From Rhodococcus triatomae (GTDB taxonomy: Bacteria > Actinomycetota > Actinomycetes > Mycobacteriales > Mycobacteriaceae), in assembly GCF_014217785.1 (NCBI RefSeq), contig NZ_CP048814.1, forward strand, positions 558,001-622,000: a stretch of DNA of 64,000 nucleotides, in the 5' to 3' direction. How positions within the stretch are numbered: the first letter of the stretch is position 1; every line of letters starts with the position of its first letter. Of this stretch, positions 8,196-16,116 are shown piece after piece. The position numbers and the translations under genes are program-made. Below the pieces are notes generated by a model that did no database searches, had not been told where the DNA came from, and saw only the letters and a list, made by a program, of their open reading frames with translations.

Positions 8196-8648
8196 GCTGT
8201 CTGCCCTGGGCAGACGTCGCGCAGAGGCGGACGATCCGGAGCGGGAGATCGGCCCTGCACATCAACTCCCTTCGCGGATCGACCACCGCGATGCCGGCGA
8301 TCCACGACACCACGCGGTTCCTGCGCCCCACCGTCGCCGACACACTCGTCGAGCCGGTGACGCGTCAGGCCGGCCCGCAACACCTCGCCGTACACCTCCC
8401 GCAGCAGGGCGTCCGTGGGAGCCGGGGTCCGACGACCTGCGGGCCCCTCGAACCCTGCCGTCACCGACGACGGTGAGGCGCGGGCGCGCGCTCACGGGCC
8501 GAGTCTCACATCCGGCGTGGCTGCCCGCAGCCCCGTTCACCCCGAGCGGACGAATCGTGCCTCCCCCGCGGTCACGATCGATCCGCTATGGTCTCTTCGC
8601 TTCAACGACGAGGTTTGCCTAACCTTACCGATGCGAAAGGTTCCCCCT
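8196..8648. other. 453-bp intergenic region with no convincing gene
   Basis: Short frames exist on both strands but have biased composition, no ribosome-binding site and no family pattern. The right end holds the promoter and iron box of the DoxX-like gene. No hairpin-plus-U terminator is obvious after the sulfotransferase stop. Confidence 0.5.
8609..8627 (+). promoter_or_regulatory. IdeR/DtxR-type iron box
   Basis: Read on the minus strand, this 19-bp site agrees with the iron-box consensus TTAGGTTAGGCTAACCTAA at 15 positions, including the block AGGTTAGGC. It ends 22 bp before the GTG of the DoxX-like gene, with TATGGT at 8587-8592 as a possible -10 just upstream. That geometry fits iron-dependent repression. 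Confidence 0.65.
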
Positions 8649-9206
8649 GTGACCGACACCCGTGAAGAGAGCGTCGTCCGGCCCGCAGCCGCAGACGCTC
8701 GCGCCGTCCACGACGGCAGTGCACGCTGGAAGGTGCTGGCGCTGTTCCGCATCGCGCTGGGCTTCATCTTCTTCTGGCCCTTCCTCGACAAGACGTTCGG
8801 ACTCGGCTACTCGACCGTGTCCGAACGCGCCTGGATCAACGGAGGAAAGCCCACCCAGGGCTTCCTCACCGGTGGCGTCAGTGGCCCCTTCCAGGGCTTC
8901 TTCGAATCCATCGCGAGCCCGGTGACCGACATCCTGTTCATGGCCGGACTGTTCGGCATCGGCCTGGCCGCCATCCTGGGTATCGGACTGCGCGTCGCCG
9001 CCGTGTCCGGTGCGCTCCTGATGGGGTTGATGTACCTGGCGCAGTGGCCGCTCGAATCCGGATCCTCCAATCCGATCGTCGACTCGCACGTGATCTACGG
9101 CCTCGGGGTCGTCCTGCTCGCCCTGTTCGCGGCCGGGAACACCTGGGGCCTCGGAAAGCTCTGGGCCGATCTGCCGTTCGTGCAGAGCAACTCCTGGCTG
9201 AAGTGA
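8649..9206 (+). CDS. DoxX-like integral membrane protein
   Basis: 185 residues with about four hydrophobic segments (ALFRIALGFIFFWPFLDK; SPVTDILFMAGLFGIGLAA; VAAVSGALLMGLMYLAQWP; SHVIYGLGVVLLALFAAG). The first helix with its FRIALGFIFFWPFLDK motif resembles DoxX/DoxD proteins, some of which are thiosulfate:quinone oxidoreductase subunits. Start GTG 8649 has GAAAGG 8 nt upstream; ATG 8631 lies just past the iron box and is less likely. Under an iron box, so probably induced at low iron. Electron transfer to quinones or redox protection is possible. A strong hairpin follows at 9218. Confidence 0.75.
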   Translation: MTDTREESVVRPAAADARAVHDGSARWKVLALFRIALGFIFFWPFLDKTFGLGYSTVSERAWINGGKPTQGFLTGGVSGPFQGFFESIASPVTDILFMAGLFGIGLAAILGIGLRVAAVSGALLMGLMYLAQWPLESGSSNPIVDSHVIYGLGVVLLALFAAGNTWGLGKLWADLPFVQSNSWLK

Positions 9207-9217
9207 CGTAGCAACGC

Positions 9218-9264
9218 GATCCGTCGCGGGTTCCGATCTTTCTGAACGGAACCCGCGACGGATC
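9218..9264 (+). terminator. 18-bp perfect hairpin terminator after the DoxX-like gene
   Basis: Arms 9218-9235 and 9247-9264 are exact inverted repeats around an 11-nt loop, 12 nt after the stop codon. No U-run follows, as is common in actinobacteria. Confidence 0.75.
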
Positions 9265-9289
9265 GTCCGCCGGTTGGTTGGCTGCCCGC

Positions 9290-9424
9290 ATGTCGAACGA
9301 CGAGCCGCCGGTGGATTCCGCGCGCACCACCCTGCTCGACGAAGACTGGGCAGCGGTGGTGGCCGGCCTCGCGATCATTGCGCTCGTCCTGCTCGGCGTG
9401 ATTCCTGCGGGGCTCGTGCCGTGA
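9290..9424 (+). CDS. 44-residue small membrane protein coupled to the YeiH-type exporter
   Basis: Starts ATG 9290 and ends at 9424, overlapping the exporter GTG by 4 nt (GTGA). The sequence has a short polar head, LLDEDWAAVV, then one hydrophobic helix (AGLAIIALVLLGVIPAG). Many single-chain YeiH/UPF0324 proteins begin with a similar E-D-W segment plus helix, so this looks like the exporter's first transmembrane segment encoded as a separate peptide. No ribosome-binding site stands out. Reading frame, codon bias and coupling support a real gene. Confidence 0.6.
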   Translation: MSNDEPPVDSARTTLLDEDWAAVVAGLAIIALVLLGVIPAGLVP

Positions 9425-10566
9425 CCGAACCCGATACCCATACCGATACCACTGCAGACCGGCAGGACCGGGCCGCGTGGATCAGCCGCGTCTCCGGCCG
9501 TACCCTCGCGGCGGCCGGCGTCGCGGTCGCCGTCGTCCTGGGCGCCCTCACCCGTCTCCTCGAACAACAGGTCCCCGAGTGGGCCGAGGGCGGCCCGTTC
9601 GAACGCGTCGCCGGCTCGATCGAGTTCCCGGTGTACGCCATCGCCCTCGGACTCCTCGGCAACCTCATCCTGAGCCGGACCGGATGGCGGGATCGCCTGT
9701 CCGGCGGCTTCCGTACCGAGTTCTTCATCAAGACCGGGCTCGTCCTGCTCGGCGCCTCGATCAATCTCACGGTGCTGGTCACCGCGGCGGGCCCGGCGAT
9801 CCTGCAGGGTCTGCTCCTGATCTCGATCGTCTTCGCGTTCAGCTGGTGGATCGGCGGCAAGCTCGGGCTGGACGAGAAGCTGCGAGCGCTGCTGTCCGCC
9901 GCGGTGTCGATCTGCGGCGTCAGTGCCGCCATCGCCGCCGCGGGTGCGGTGCAGGCCAAGCGCGAGCAGCTCGCCTACGCCGCGTCGCTGGTGATCGTGT
10001 TCGCGCTTCCCTCGATCTTCCTGCTGCCGTGGCTGGCAGGCGTGTTCGGCCTCTCCGACGTGGTCGCGGGCGCCTGGATCGGCGGCAACATCGACACCAC
10101 GGCGGCGGTCGCCGCCTCGGGCGCGATCCTCGGCGACGAGGCGTTGCAGATCGCCACCATCGTGAAGACCACCCAGAATGCCCTGATCGGCTTCGTGGCG
10201 GTGGCCCTGACCGCGTACTTCGCGCTGCGGGTCGAGCGGAAGCCCGGGGCAGCGCGGCCGAGTGTGCGCGAGTTCTGGGAGCGTTTCCCCAAGTTCGTCC
10301 TCGGTTTCATCGCCGCCTCGGTGATCGGCACGCTGTGGGTGCGGTTCGCCGCCGACGGCAAGGCGGACATCGCGGTGATCAACGATCTGCGCACCTGGTT
10401 CCTCATCTTCGCCTTCGTCTCGATCGGCCTGGAGTTCTCGGCGAAGGGCCTACGTGACGCCGGCTGGCGCCCGATCGCCGTGTTCGGCTCGGCGACGGTG
10501 GTGAACATCGTGGTCGCACTCGGTCTCGCAACGATCCTGTTCGGCAACTTCGAGCTGCCTTCCTGA
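9421..10566 (+). CDS. YeiH/UPF0324-family putative sulfate exporter
   Basis: 381-residue polytopic membrane protein with roughly nine to ten hydrophobic segments. Family signs: NLILSRTGWRDRL, TEFFIKTGLVLLGASI, SICGVSAAIAAAGAV, and WIGGNIDTTAAVAASGAIL. Related proteins are annotated as sulfate or sulfonate-derived sulfate exporters. The start is set by the 4-nt overlap with the 44-codon ORF; a longer in-frame frame reaches back over that ORF with no better start. The proposed sulfate-export role would suit the sulfur genes 5 kb away, but there is no direct evidence. Convergent with the lipase gene, 40 bp apart. Confidence 0.82.
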   Translation: MTEPDTHTDTTADRQDRAAWISRVSGRTLAAAGVAVAVVLGALTRLLEQQVPEWAEGGPFERVAGSIEFPVYAIALGLLGNLILSRTGWRDRLSGGFRTEFFIKTGLVLLGASINLTVLVTAAGPAILQGLLLISIVFAFSWWIGGKLGLDEKLRALLSAAVSICGVSAAIAAAGAVQAKREQLAYAASLVIVFALPSIFLLPWLAGVFGLSDVVAGAWIGGNIDTTAAVAASGAILGDEALQIATIVKTTQNALIGFVAVALTAYFALRVERKPGAARPSVREFWERFPKFVLGFIAASVIGTLWVRFAADGKADIAVINDLRTWFLIFAFVSIGLEFSAKGLRDAGWRPIAVFGSATVVNIVVALGLATILFGNFELPS

Positions 10567-10606
10567 TCCTCGCTCGTACCGTCGGCCGGCGACGAAGGGT
10601 TCGCTG

Positions 10607-11344
10607 CTACTCGATCGGGAGGTCCACGTACTCGCCGGGGCAGCCTTCGAGGAGGCTCTGCGTGACCAGGCGCGCGAACTCGGGATCGCCCGGCTCGTCC
10701 GCGTGCGGCACACCGTCGACGGGAGGCACGGCGCAGTAGCCGCCGTCCAGCGCGCCGTCGCTCTCGTCCTCCGTCGAACGCAGCGCCGTGTACCGCACCG
10801 GACCCGGGGTGTCGTCGCCGGCATTGAGCTCCGCCAGGAACGGATTGGTCGGGCACATCTGGCCGCCGCCGTCCTCGGGGAGGAGGCACGCGGGCCAGTA
10901 CCCGCTCTGGCTGGTCCCCATCGCGATGTAATCGGCCACCACCTCGTCACCGCCGAGGAACTTCAGATAGTGGCGTGCCGACAGCCCGCCCATGCTGTGC
11001 GTCACCAATGCCACCGGGCGCCCGGGGAACTCGGCTCGCACCTCGTCCACCGCATCCGCGACGGCCTGCGCGTTGGCGCGGTTCTCGTCACCGGGAAGGG
11101 TGAGGGCACGGCTGTCGATCCCGTGGTCGGCCAGGGCCGCGGTCATCGGGGCGAACGACTCGGCGGTGCCGCGCCAGCCGTGTACCAGAACCGCGACCGG
11201 GGGATCCTCCACCGCCTCGGACGAGGCGGCCCGCGCGGTGCCGGTGTCGACCAGGAGCGTCGCCGACAGGAAGAGAAGCGTCGACAGTGCGGCGAGAAGT
11301 ATGGATGGCGTGGGGCGGCTTCCGAATTTCCGAGATCCCGACAT
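10607..11344 (-). CDS. Secreted alpha/beta-hydrolase lipase
   Basis: 245 residues with an N-terminal export signal (positive residues then SILLAALSTLLFLSATLLV, followed by ARA-AS). The mature part shows HGW (oxyanion region), THSMGG near residue 125 (nucleophile Ser), an Asp in a DGVPHADEPGDPEF stretch and four cysteines that could form disulfides. It resembles extracellular triacylglycerol lipases of actinobacteria. Start ATG 11344 is preferred: the longer frame runs into the tRNA gene. Substrate not determinable. Confidence 0.82.
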   Translation of the reverse strand: MSGSRKFGSRPTPSILLAALSTLLFLSATLLVDTGTARAASSEAVEDPPVAVLVHGWRGTAESFAPMTAALADHGIDSRALTLPGDENRANAQAVADAVDEVRAEFPGRPVALVTHSMGGLSARHYLKFLGGDEVVADYIAMGTSQSGYWPACLLPEDGGGQMCPTNPFLAELNAGDDTPGPVRYTALRSTEDESDGALDGGYCAVPPVDGVPHADEPGDPEFARLVTQSLLEGCPGEYVDLPIE

Positions 11345-11407
11345 GCCCCTCGACGCTAGTGCACGTACGCCCCGCCCACACCCCACCTCCGTGAAGGACC
11401 CACTTCG

Positions 11408-11478
11408 AGCGAGTGACGGGATTCGAACCCGTGTAAACGGCTTTGCAGGCCGGTGCCTAGCCACTCAGCCACACCCGC
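11408..11478 (-). tRNA. tRNA-Cys (GCA)
   Basis: 71-nt cloverleaf on the minus strand. The acceptor stem GCGGGTG pairs with CACTCGC (one G-U), the T-arm contains GGTTCGAATCC, and the anticodon loop is CTGCAAA with anticodon GCA. CCA is not encoded. Confidence 0.95.
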
Positions 11479-11596
11479 ATCACGGACCACAGTGCCCTGT
11501 GACGAACTCCCAGCCGAGGGTTTCACTCATCGTGATTCTTCCCGGGCGAACATGCGCACCGGTGCGCGTCGTTCGTCGGACGTCGCACAGCATGGG

Positions 11597-12139
11597 ATGA
11601 TCGACGACATGCCGGCACCGTCACCCCTGCCCCTGGACCCGATCGCCGAGGCCCATCGCCAGTGGACGGCGCACGGCTGGGGCGACGTCGCGGACGGCAT
11701 GGCGGCGGTGACTTCGGTGGTCCGCGCACAGCAGATCATGATGGCGCGGGTCGAGGAGGTGCTGCGGCCGGTCGGTCTGACCTTCGCCCGGTACGAACTG
11801 CTCACCCTGCTGACGTTCACCCGCACCGGCGCCCTGCCGATGGCGAAGGCCAGCGCACGTCTACAGGTGCACCCCACCAGTGTCACCAATGCGGTGGACC
11901 GGCTCGAGGCAGCAAACCTCGTGCGCCGCGTGCCTCACCCGAGCGACCGCCGCGCGACGCTCGTGGAGATCACCGAATCCGGGCGCAAGCTCGCTGTCGA
12001 ATCGACCGAGCGGCTCAACGAGCAGGTGTTCGCGCACCCCGGTGTGTCCGGCGACAAGCTGCTGCAGCTGGTGTCGATCCTCACCGAACTACGCGCCGGC
12101 GCGGGCGACTTCGACACGACGGCCCCGGACCGTCGCTGA
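11597..12139 (+). CDS. MarR-family transcriptional regulator
   Basis: 180 residues. Winged-helix core: LTFARYELLTLLTFT, MAKASARLQVHPTSVTNAVD (recognition helix, residues about 85-105), RLEAANLVRRVPHPSDRRA (wing with the usual DRR). Start ATG 11597; ATG 11609 is an alternative four codons on. It is convergent with echA, with only 26 bp between stops, and has no evident target gene beside it. The ligand is unknown. Confidence 0.87.
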   Translation: MIDDMPAPSPLPLDPIAEAHRQWTAHGWGDVADGMAAVTSVVRAQQIMMARVEEVLRPVGLTFARYELLTLLTFTRTGALPMAKASARLQVHPTSVTNAVDRLEAANLVRRVPHPSDRRATLVEITESGRKLAVESTERLNEQVFAHPGVSGDKLLQLVSILTELRAGAGDFDTTAPDRR

Positions 12140-12165
12140 TCCGGGGCCGCTCACTCGCGCGGACC

Positions 12166-12942
12166 TCAACGGTGGGTGAAGTTCGGCGAACGCTTCTCGA
12201 CGAATGCCGCCATGCCTTCCTTCTGGTCCTCGGTGGCGAAGGTCGAGTGGAACACCCGGCGCTCGAACCGCACACCCTCGGCGAGGGTCGACTCGAACGA
12301 GCGATTCACCGCCTCCTTGGCCATCATCGCGACCGGCAGAGACATCGACCCGATGGTCTCGGCGGTGCGCAGCGCGTCGTCGAGGAGGTCGGCAGCCGGC
12401 ACGATCCGCGAGACGAGCCCGGCCCGCTCCGCCTCGGCGGCATCCATGTTGCGGCCGGTCAGACACATCTCCATCGCCTTGGCCTTTCCGACCGCCCGGG
12501 TCAGGCGCTGCGAGCCACCGATGCCCGGGATGACTCCGAGCTTGATCTCCGGCTGCCCGAACACCGCGGTGTCGGAGGCGAGCAGGATGTCACAGAGCAT
12601 CGCCAACTCGCAGCCGCCGCCGAGCGCATACCCCGACACCGCCGCGATCGTGGGGGTGCGGACGGCTGCCAGCCGATCCCAGGCGGAGAAGAAGTCCGAC
12701 AGATAGACGTCCATGTAGGTCTTGGGCGCCATCTCCTTGATGTCCGCACCGGCCGCGAACGCTCGCTCCGAACCGGTGAGCACGATCGCACCGATCGCCT
12801 CGTCCGCGTCGAGTTCCTCCGCGGCGGCGACGACCTCGCGCATCAGTTGCGAGTTGAGCGCGTTGAGCGCCTTCGGCCGGTGGAGGGTGATCACCCCGAC
12901 ACGTCCACGACGCTCGAGCAGAATGGTCTCGAAATCGGTCAC
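12166..12942 (-). CDS. echA: Enoyl-CoA hydratase (EchA8-like)
   Basis: 258-residue crotonase, hydrating 2-enoyl-CoA to 3-hydroxyacyl-CoA. Seen: [11 protein letters not shown] (oxyanion region, residue about 63), [15 protein letters not shown] (about 105), and the catalytic glutamates in [15 protein letters not shown] start 12942 overlaps the mmsB stop by 4 nt. As the last gene of the valine operon it would hydrate methacrylyl-CoA to 3-hydroxyisobutyryl-CoA, the substrate of the hydrolase two genes upstream. Broader short-chain activity is likely. Confidence 0.92.
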   Translation of the reverse strand: MTDFETILLERRGRVGVITLHRPKALNALNSQLMREVVAAAEELDADEAIGAIVLTGSERAFAAGADIKEMAPKTYMDVYLSDFFSAWDRLAAVRTPTIAAVSGYALGGGCELAMLCDILLASDTAVFGQPEIKLGVIPGIGGSQRLTRAVGKAKAMEMCLTGRNMDAAEAERAGLVSRIVPAADLLDDALRTAETIGSMSLPVAMMAKEAVNRSFESTLAEGVRFERRVFHSTFATEDQKEGMAAFVEKRSPNFTHR

Positions 12943-13847
12943 TTCACGTCCTTGTCGGTGGTCGAGTGGGAGCGGATGGCGTTGACGACGGCGGAGAAGT
13001 CCTGTCCGCCCGCGCCGTCGGAGTGCAGACGCCGATAGATGTCGGCCGCCCGCCGCCCCAGTTCGGCGGCGACGCCGTGCGATTCCAGGGCATTCGCCGC
13101 CAGCCCCAGATCCTTGTCCATGAGCGCGACCGCGAATCCTGGCTGGTAATCGTTGTTCGCCGGGCTGGTGGGAACCGGACCGGGCACCGGACAGTTGGTG
13201 GTCAGCGCCCAGCACTGCCCGGACGCGTTCGACGCGACGTCGAAGAGCGCCTGATTGCTCAGGCCCAGCTTCTCCCCGAGCACGAACGCCTCGCTCACCG
13301 CGATCATCGACACGCCGAGGATCATGTTGTTGCAGATCTTCGCCGCCTGACCGACCCCGGGCCCACCGCAGTGGACCACCTTGCGGCCCATGACATCCAG
13401 GAGCGGTGACACGGCAGCGAAGTCCTCGTCGGACCCGCCGACCATGAACGCGAGGGTGCCCGCCGTGGCGCCCACGACGCCGCCCGAGACCGGCGCGTCC
13501 ACATTGCGGTGCCCCGCGGCGACAGCCTTGTCGTGAGCGGCGCGGGCGTCGGCGACGTCGATCGTCGAGCAGTCGACGAACAGGGTTCCCGGCCGGGCCG
13601 CAGGCAGGATCTCGTCGTAGAGACCGAGGACGTGAGCGCCGCTGGGCAGCATCGTGACGACGACATCGGCGGACGCCACCGCGTCGACGGCCGTGTCCGC
13701 GACGGCCACCCCGTCCCGGCGGGCCTGTTCGAGTGCCGGTGCGGCCAGATCGAATCCGGTGACGGCGTATCCCCCACTCACGAGGTTCGCCGCCATCGGG
13801 CCACCCATGTGGCCGAGGCCGAGGAACGCGACTGTCGTGCTCATCAT
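12939..13847 (-). CDS. mmsB: 3-hydroxyisobutyrate dehydrogenase
   Basis: 302 residues. Oxidises 3-hydroxyisobutyrate to methylmalonate semialdehyde with NAD. Seen: Rossmann start [15 protein letters not shown], substrate-binding [11 protein letters not shown] near residue 120, and [13 protein letters not shown] with the catalytic Lys near 170. The MmsB family is normally about 295 residues. Start at 13847, ATG 13844 equally possible. Fourth gene of the operon, 52 bp after the hydrolase gene and overlapping echA. Confidence 0.93.
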   Translation of the reverse strand: MMSTTVAFLGLGHMGGPMAANLVSGGYAVTGFDLAAPALEQARRDGVAVADTAVDAVASADVVVTMLPSGAHVLGLYDEILPAARPGTLFVDCSTIDVADARAAHDKAVAAGHRNVDAPVSGGVVGATAGTLAFMVGGSDEDFAAVSPLLDVMGRKVVHCGGPGVGQAAKICNNMILGVSMIAVSEAFVLGEKLGLSNQALFDVASNASGQCWALTTNCPVPGPVPTSPANNDYQPGFAVALMDKDLGLAANALESHGVAAELGRRAADIYRRLHSDGAGGQDFSAVVNAIRSHSTTDKDVK

Positions 13848-13899
13848 GTGTCCTTCCAGACGTGTGTGCGCCGCGGTATCCGCGACGACGGAATGCGGA

Positions 13900-14952
13900 C
13901 TACGGTGCGGTGAGACCCAGTTCGGCGTCGCCGAGCGGAGCGAAGTAGGCGTCGACCGCGCCGCCGGTCACCTCCTCGAGCGTGGCCGGCGACCACTTCG
14001 GGCTCCGGTCCTTGTCGATGACCTGCGCCCGAATGCCCTCGACCAGGTCGTGCGAACGCAGGCTCGCGGTGGAGACCCGGTACTCCTCGTTCAGGGTCTC
14101 CTCGAGGCTCGGCGACCGCTCCGCCCGGCGCAGGGATCGCAGGGTCACCGAGAGCGCGATCGGCGACTTCGACAGCACCTGCTCGGCCGCCTTGCGTGCC
14201 TCCTCGATCGGGCTCGCCTGCAGTCGGTCGACGATCTCGCGGACGCTGTCCGCCGAGTACGCCGCATCGATCCACTCACGCTGCGCGAGCAGATCCGATT
14301 CCGGGGCGGGGCGGCCGAAGGCCGCGACCGCTGCGTCGACCGGCCCTGCCGCGAGCGCGGCCACGAACTCGTCGATCGACTCCGACGGGACGAAGTGATC
14401 GGCGAAACCACAGGCGATCGCGTCCGCGCCGCTCATCCTCGCCGTCGTCAGCGCCACGTGCGTCCCGAGCTGCCCCGGTGCCCGCGCCAGCAGGTACGTT
14501 CCGCCGACGTCGGGGATGAATCCGATTCCGGTTTCCGGCATTCCGATCATCGACCGTTCGGTGACGACACGCACGGAACCGTGCGCGGAGATACCGACCC
14601 CGCCACCCATGACGATCCCGTCCATGATCGCCACGTAGGGCTTCGGGTACCGCGCGATCGCCGCGTTGAGGACGTACTCGTCGCGCCAGAAGTCGAGTGA
14701 GCCCGCGCCACCGGCCTTCGCGTCGTGGTGGATGGCGACGATGTCGCCGCCCGCGCAGAGACCGCGCTCACCGGCACCCCGGACGAGAACTGCCCGCACC
14801 GCGTCGTCACCCCGCCACTGCTCGAGCGCTCCGGCCATCGCCCGGACCATCTCGTGGTTCAGCGCATTGATGGCCTTCGGCCGGTTCAGGGTGATGTGCC
14901 CGATCCCGTCCCGAACCTCGATCGACACCTCGGCGTCACCGGGCTTGGTCAT
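13900..14952 (-). CDS. 3-hydroxyisobutyryl-CoA hydrolase
   Basis: 350-residue crotonase-fold thioesterase releasing free 3-hydroxyisobutyrate from its CoA ester. Distinguished from hydratases by length and by ERGLCAGGDI (residue about 65), GIVMGGGVGISAHGS, MPETGIGFIPDVGGTYLLA and the C-terminal region with NEEYRVSTASL. The ATG at 14952 overlaps the acyl-CoA dehydrogenase stop by 4 nt; a much longer open frame upstream is antisense-like noise over that gene. It supplies the substrate for MmsB. Confidence 0.92.
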   Translation of the reverse strand: MTKPGDAEVSIEVRDGIGHITLNRPKAINALNHEMVRAMAGALEQWRGDDAVRAVLVRGAGERGLCAGGDIVAIHHDAKAGGAGSLDFWRDEYVLNAAIARYPKPYVAIMDGIVMGGGVGISAHGSVRVVTERSMIGMPETGIGFIPDVGGTYLLARAPGQLGTHVALTTARMSGADAIACGFADHFVPSESIDEFVAALAAGPVDAAVAAFGRPAPESDLLAQREWIDAAYSADSVREIVDRLQASPIEEARKAAEQVLSKSPIALSVTLRSLRRAERSPSLEETLNEEYRVSTASLRSHDLVEGIRAQVIDKDRSPKWSPATLEEVTGGAVDAYFAPLGDAELGLTAP

Positions 14953-16103
14953 GCTGCTCCTCGTCTGTTCGACTCGATCATGCTGCGGGAGATGACGACC
15001 CGCATGATCTCGTTGGTTCCCTCCAGGATCTGGTGCACGCGCAGATCCCGGACGATCTTCTCGATCCCGTACTCCGCAAGATAGCCGTACCCACCGTGCA
15101 GTTGGAGCGCCCGGTTCGCGACGTCGAACCCGGTGTCGGTGGCGAACCTCTTCGCCATGGCGCACAACTCGACCCGGTCCGGGGCGCCCGTCTCGAGCGC
15201 CTCGGCGGCGCGCCACAGCAGGGTGCGTGCGGCCTCGAGCTCGGTCTTCATGTCGGCGAGTGTGAACTGCACGGTCTGCAGTTCGGAGACGGGCCGGCCG
15301 AAGGCCGAGCGGTCCGTGACGTAGGCGGTGGCGGCTTCCAGGGCGGCCTGCGCACCGCCGACGGAGCAGGCCGCGATGTTGAGCCGGCCCCCGTTGAGCC
15401 CGTTCATCGCGATGGCGAAGCCCGCTCCTTCCGCACCGAGCCGGTGCGAGGCGGGGACCCGCACACCCTCGAGGATCACCTGTCGGGTGGGCTGGGCGTT
15501 CCAACCCATCTTCACCTCGTTCGCACCGAACGACAGGCCCGGGGAATCCTTGGTGACGACGAACGCCGAGATCCCCTTCGGCCCGGGCTCTCCGGTGCGC
15601 GCCATGACGACGTACACGTCGGAGACGCCCGCGCCGGAGATGAACTGCTTCACCCCGTCGAGGACGTACTCGTCGCCGTCCCGCACGGCCCTGGTGCGCA
15701 GCCCCGCCGCATCCGAACCGGCACCGGGTTCGGTGAGGCAGTAGCTGCCCAGGAGGTCCATCGCGGACAGACCCGGCACCCAGCGCCGCCGCTGCTCCTC
15801 GGAGCCGTAGGCGTCGATCATCCAGGTGACCATGTTGTGGATCGAGACGTAGGCCGCGATCGACGGGCACCCCGTGGCGAGTTGCTCGAAGATCCGCGTG
15901 GCGTCGACCCGGGTGAGGCCCGAACCGCCGACGTCCTCGCGAATGTAGATCCCGCCCATCCCGAGTGCCGCCGCCTTGCGCAGCACGTCCACCGGGAAGT
16001 GCTTGCTCTGGTCCCATTCCACGGCGTGCGGTGCCAGGTACTCGTCGGCGAAGTCGCGGGCGGTGTCGCGGATCGCCTTCTCGTCATCGGTCAGTGTGAA
16101 CAC
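14949..16103 (-). CDS. Isobutyryl-CoA dehydrogenase-type acyl-CoA dehydrogenase
   Basis: 384 residues; FAD enzyme forming methacrylyl-CoA from isobutyryl-CoA in valine breakdown. Seen: YCLTEPGAGSDAAGL (residue about 125), the FAD/substrate loop KMGWNAQPTRQV, LHGGYGYLAEYGIEKI and the C-terminal HQILEGTNEIMRVVI. The order between mmsA and the hydrolase, with 13-nt and 4-nt junctions, supports the valine-pathway assignment over a general fatty-acid role; 2-methylbutyryl-CoA may be a second substrate. Confidence 0.92.
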   Translation of the reverse strand: MFTLTDDEKAIRDTARDFADEYLAPHAVEWDQSKHFPVDVLRKAAALGMGGIYIREDVGGSGLTRVDATRIFEQLATGCPSIAAYVSIHNMVTWMIDAYGSEEQRRRWVPGLSAMDLLGSYCLTEPGAGSDAAGLRTRAVRDGDEYVLDGVKQFISGAGVSDVYVVMARTGEPGPKGISAFVVTKDSPGLSFGANEVKMGWNAQPTRQVILEGVRVPASHRLGAEGAGFAIAMNGLNGGRLNIAACSVGGAQAALEAATAYVTDRSAFGRPVSELQTVQFTLADMKTELEAARTLLWRAAEALETGAPDRVELCAMAKRFATDTGFDVANRALQLHGGYGYLAEYGIEKIVRDLRVHQILEGTNEIMRVVISRSMIESNRRGAA

Positions 16104-16116
16104 GAAAACTCCACGC

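Noticed and set aside
11408..11478. tRNA gene as integration site of a genomic island
   Set aside because: No integrase, no direct repeat of the tRNA 3' end nearby, and flanking genes have normal composition.
13900..16017. Apparent fusion of acyl-CoA dehydrogenase region and hydrolase (705 codons)
   Set aside because: The upstream half is in the wrong frame for the dehydrogenase; a clean ATGA overlap at 14949-14952 separates the genes.
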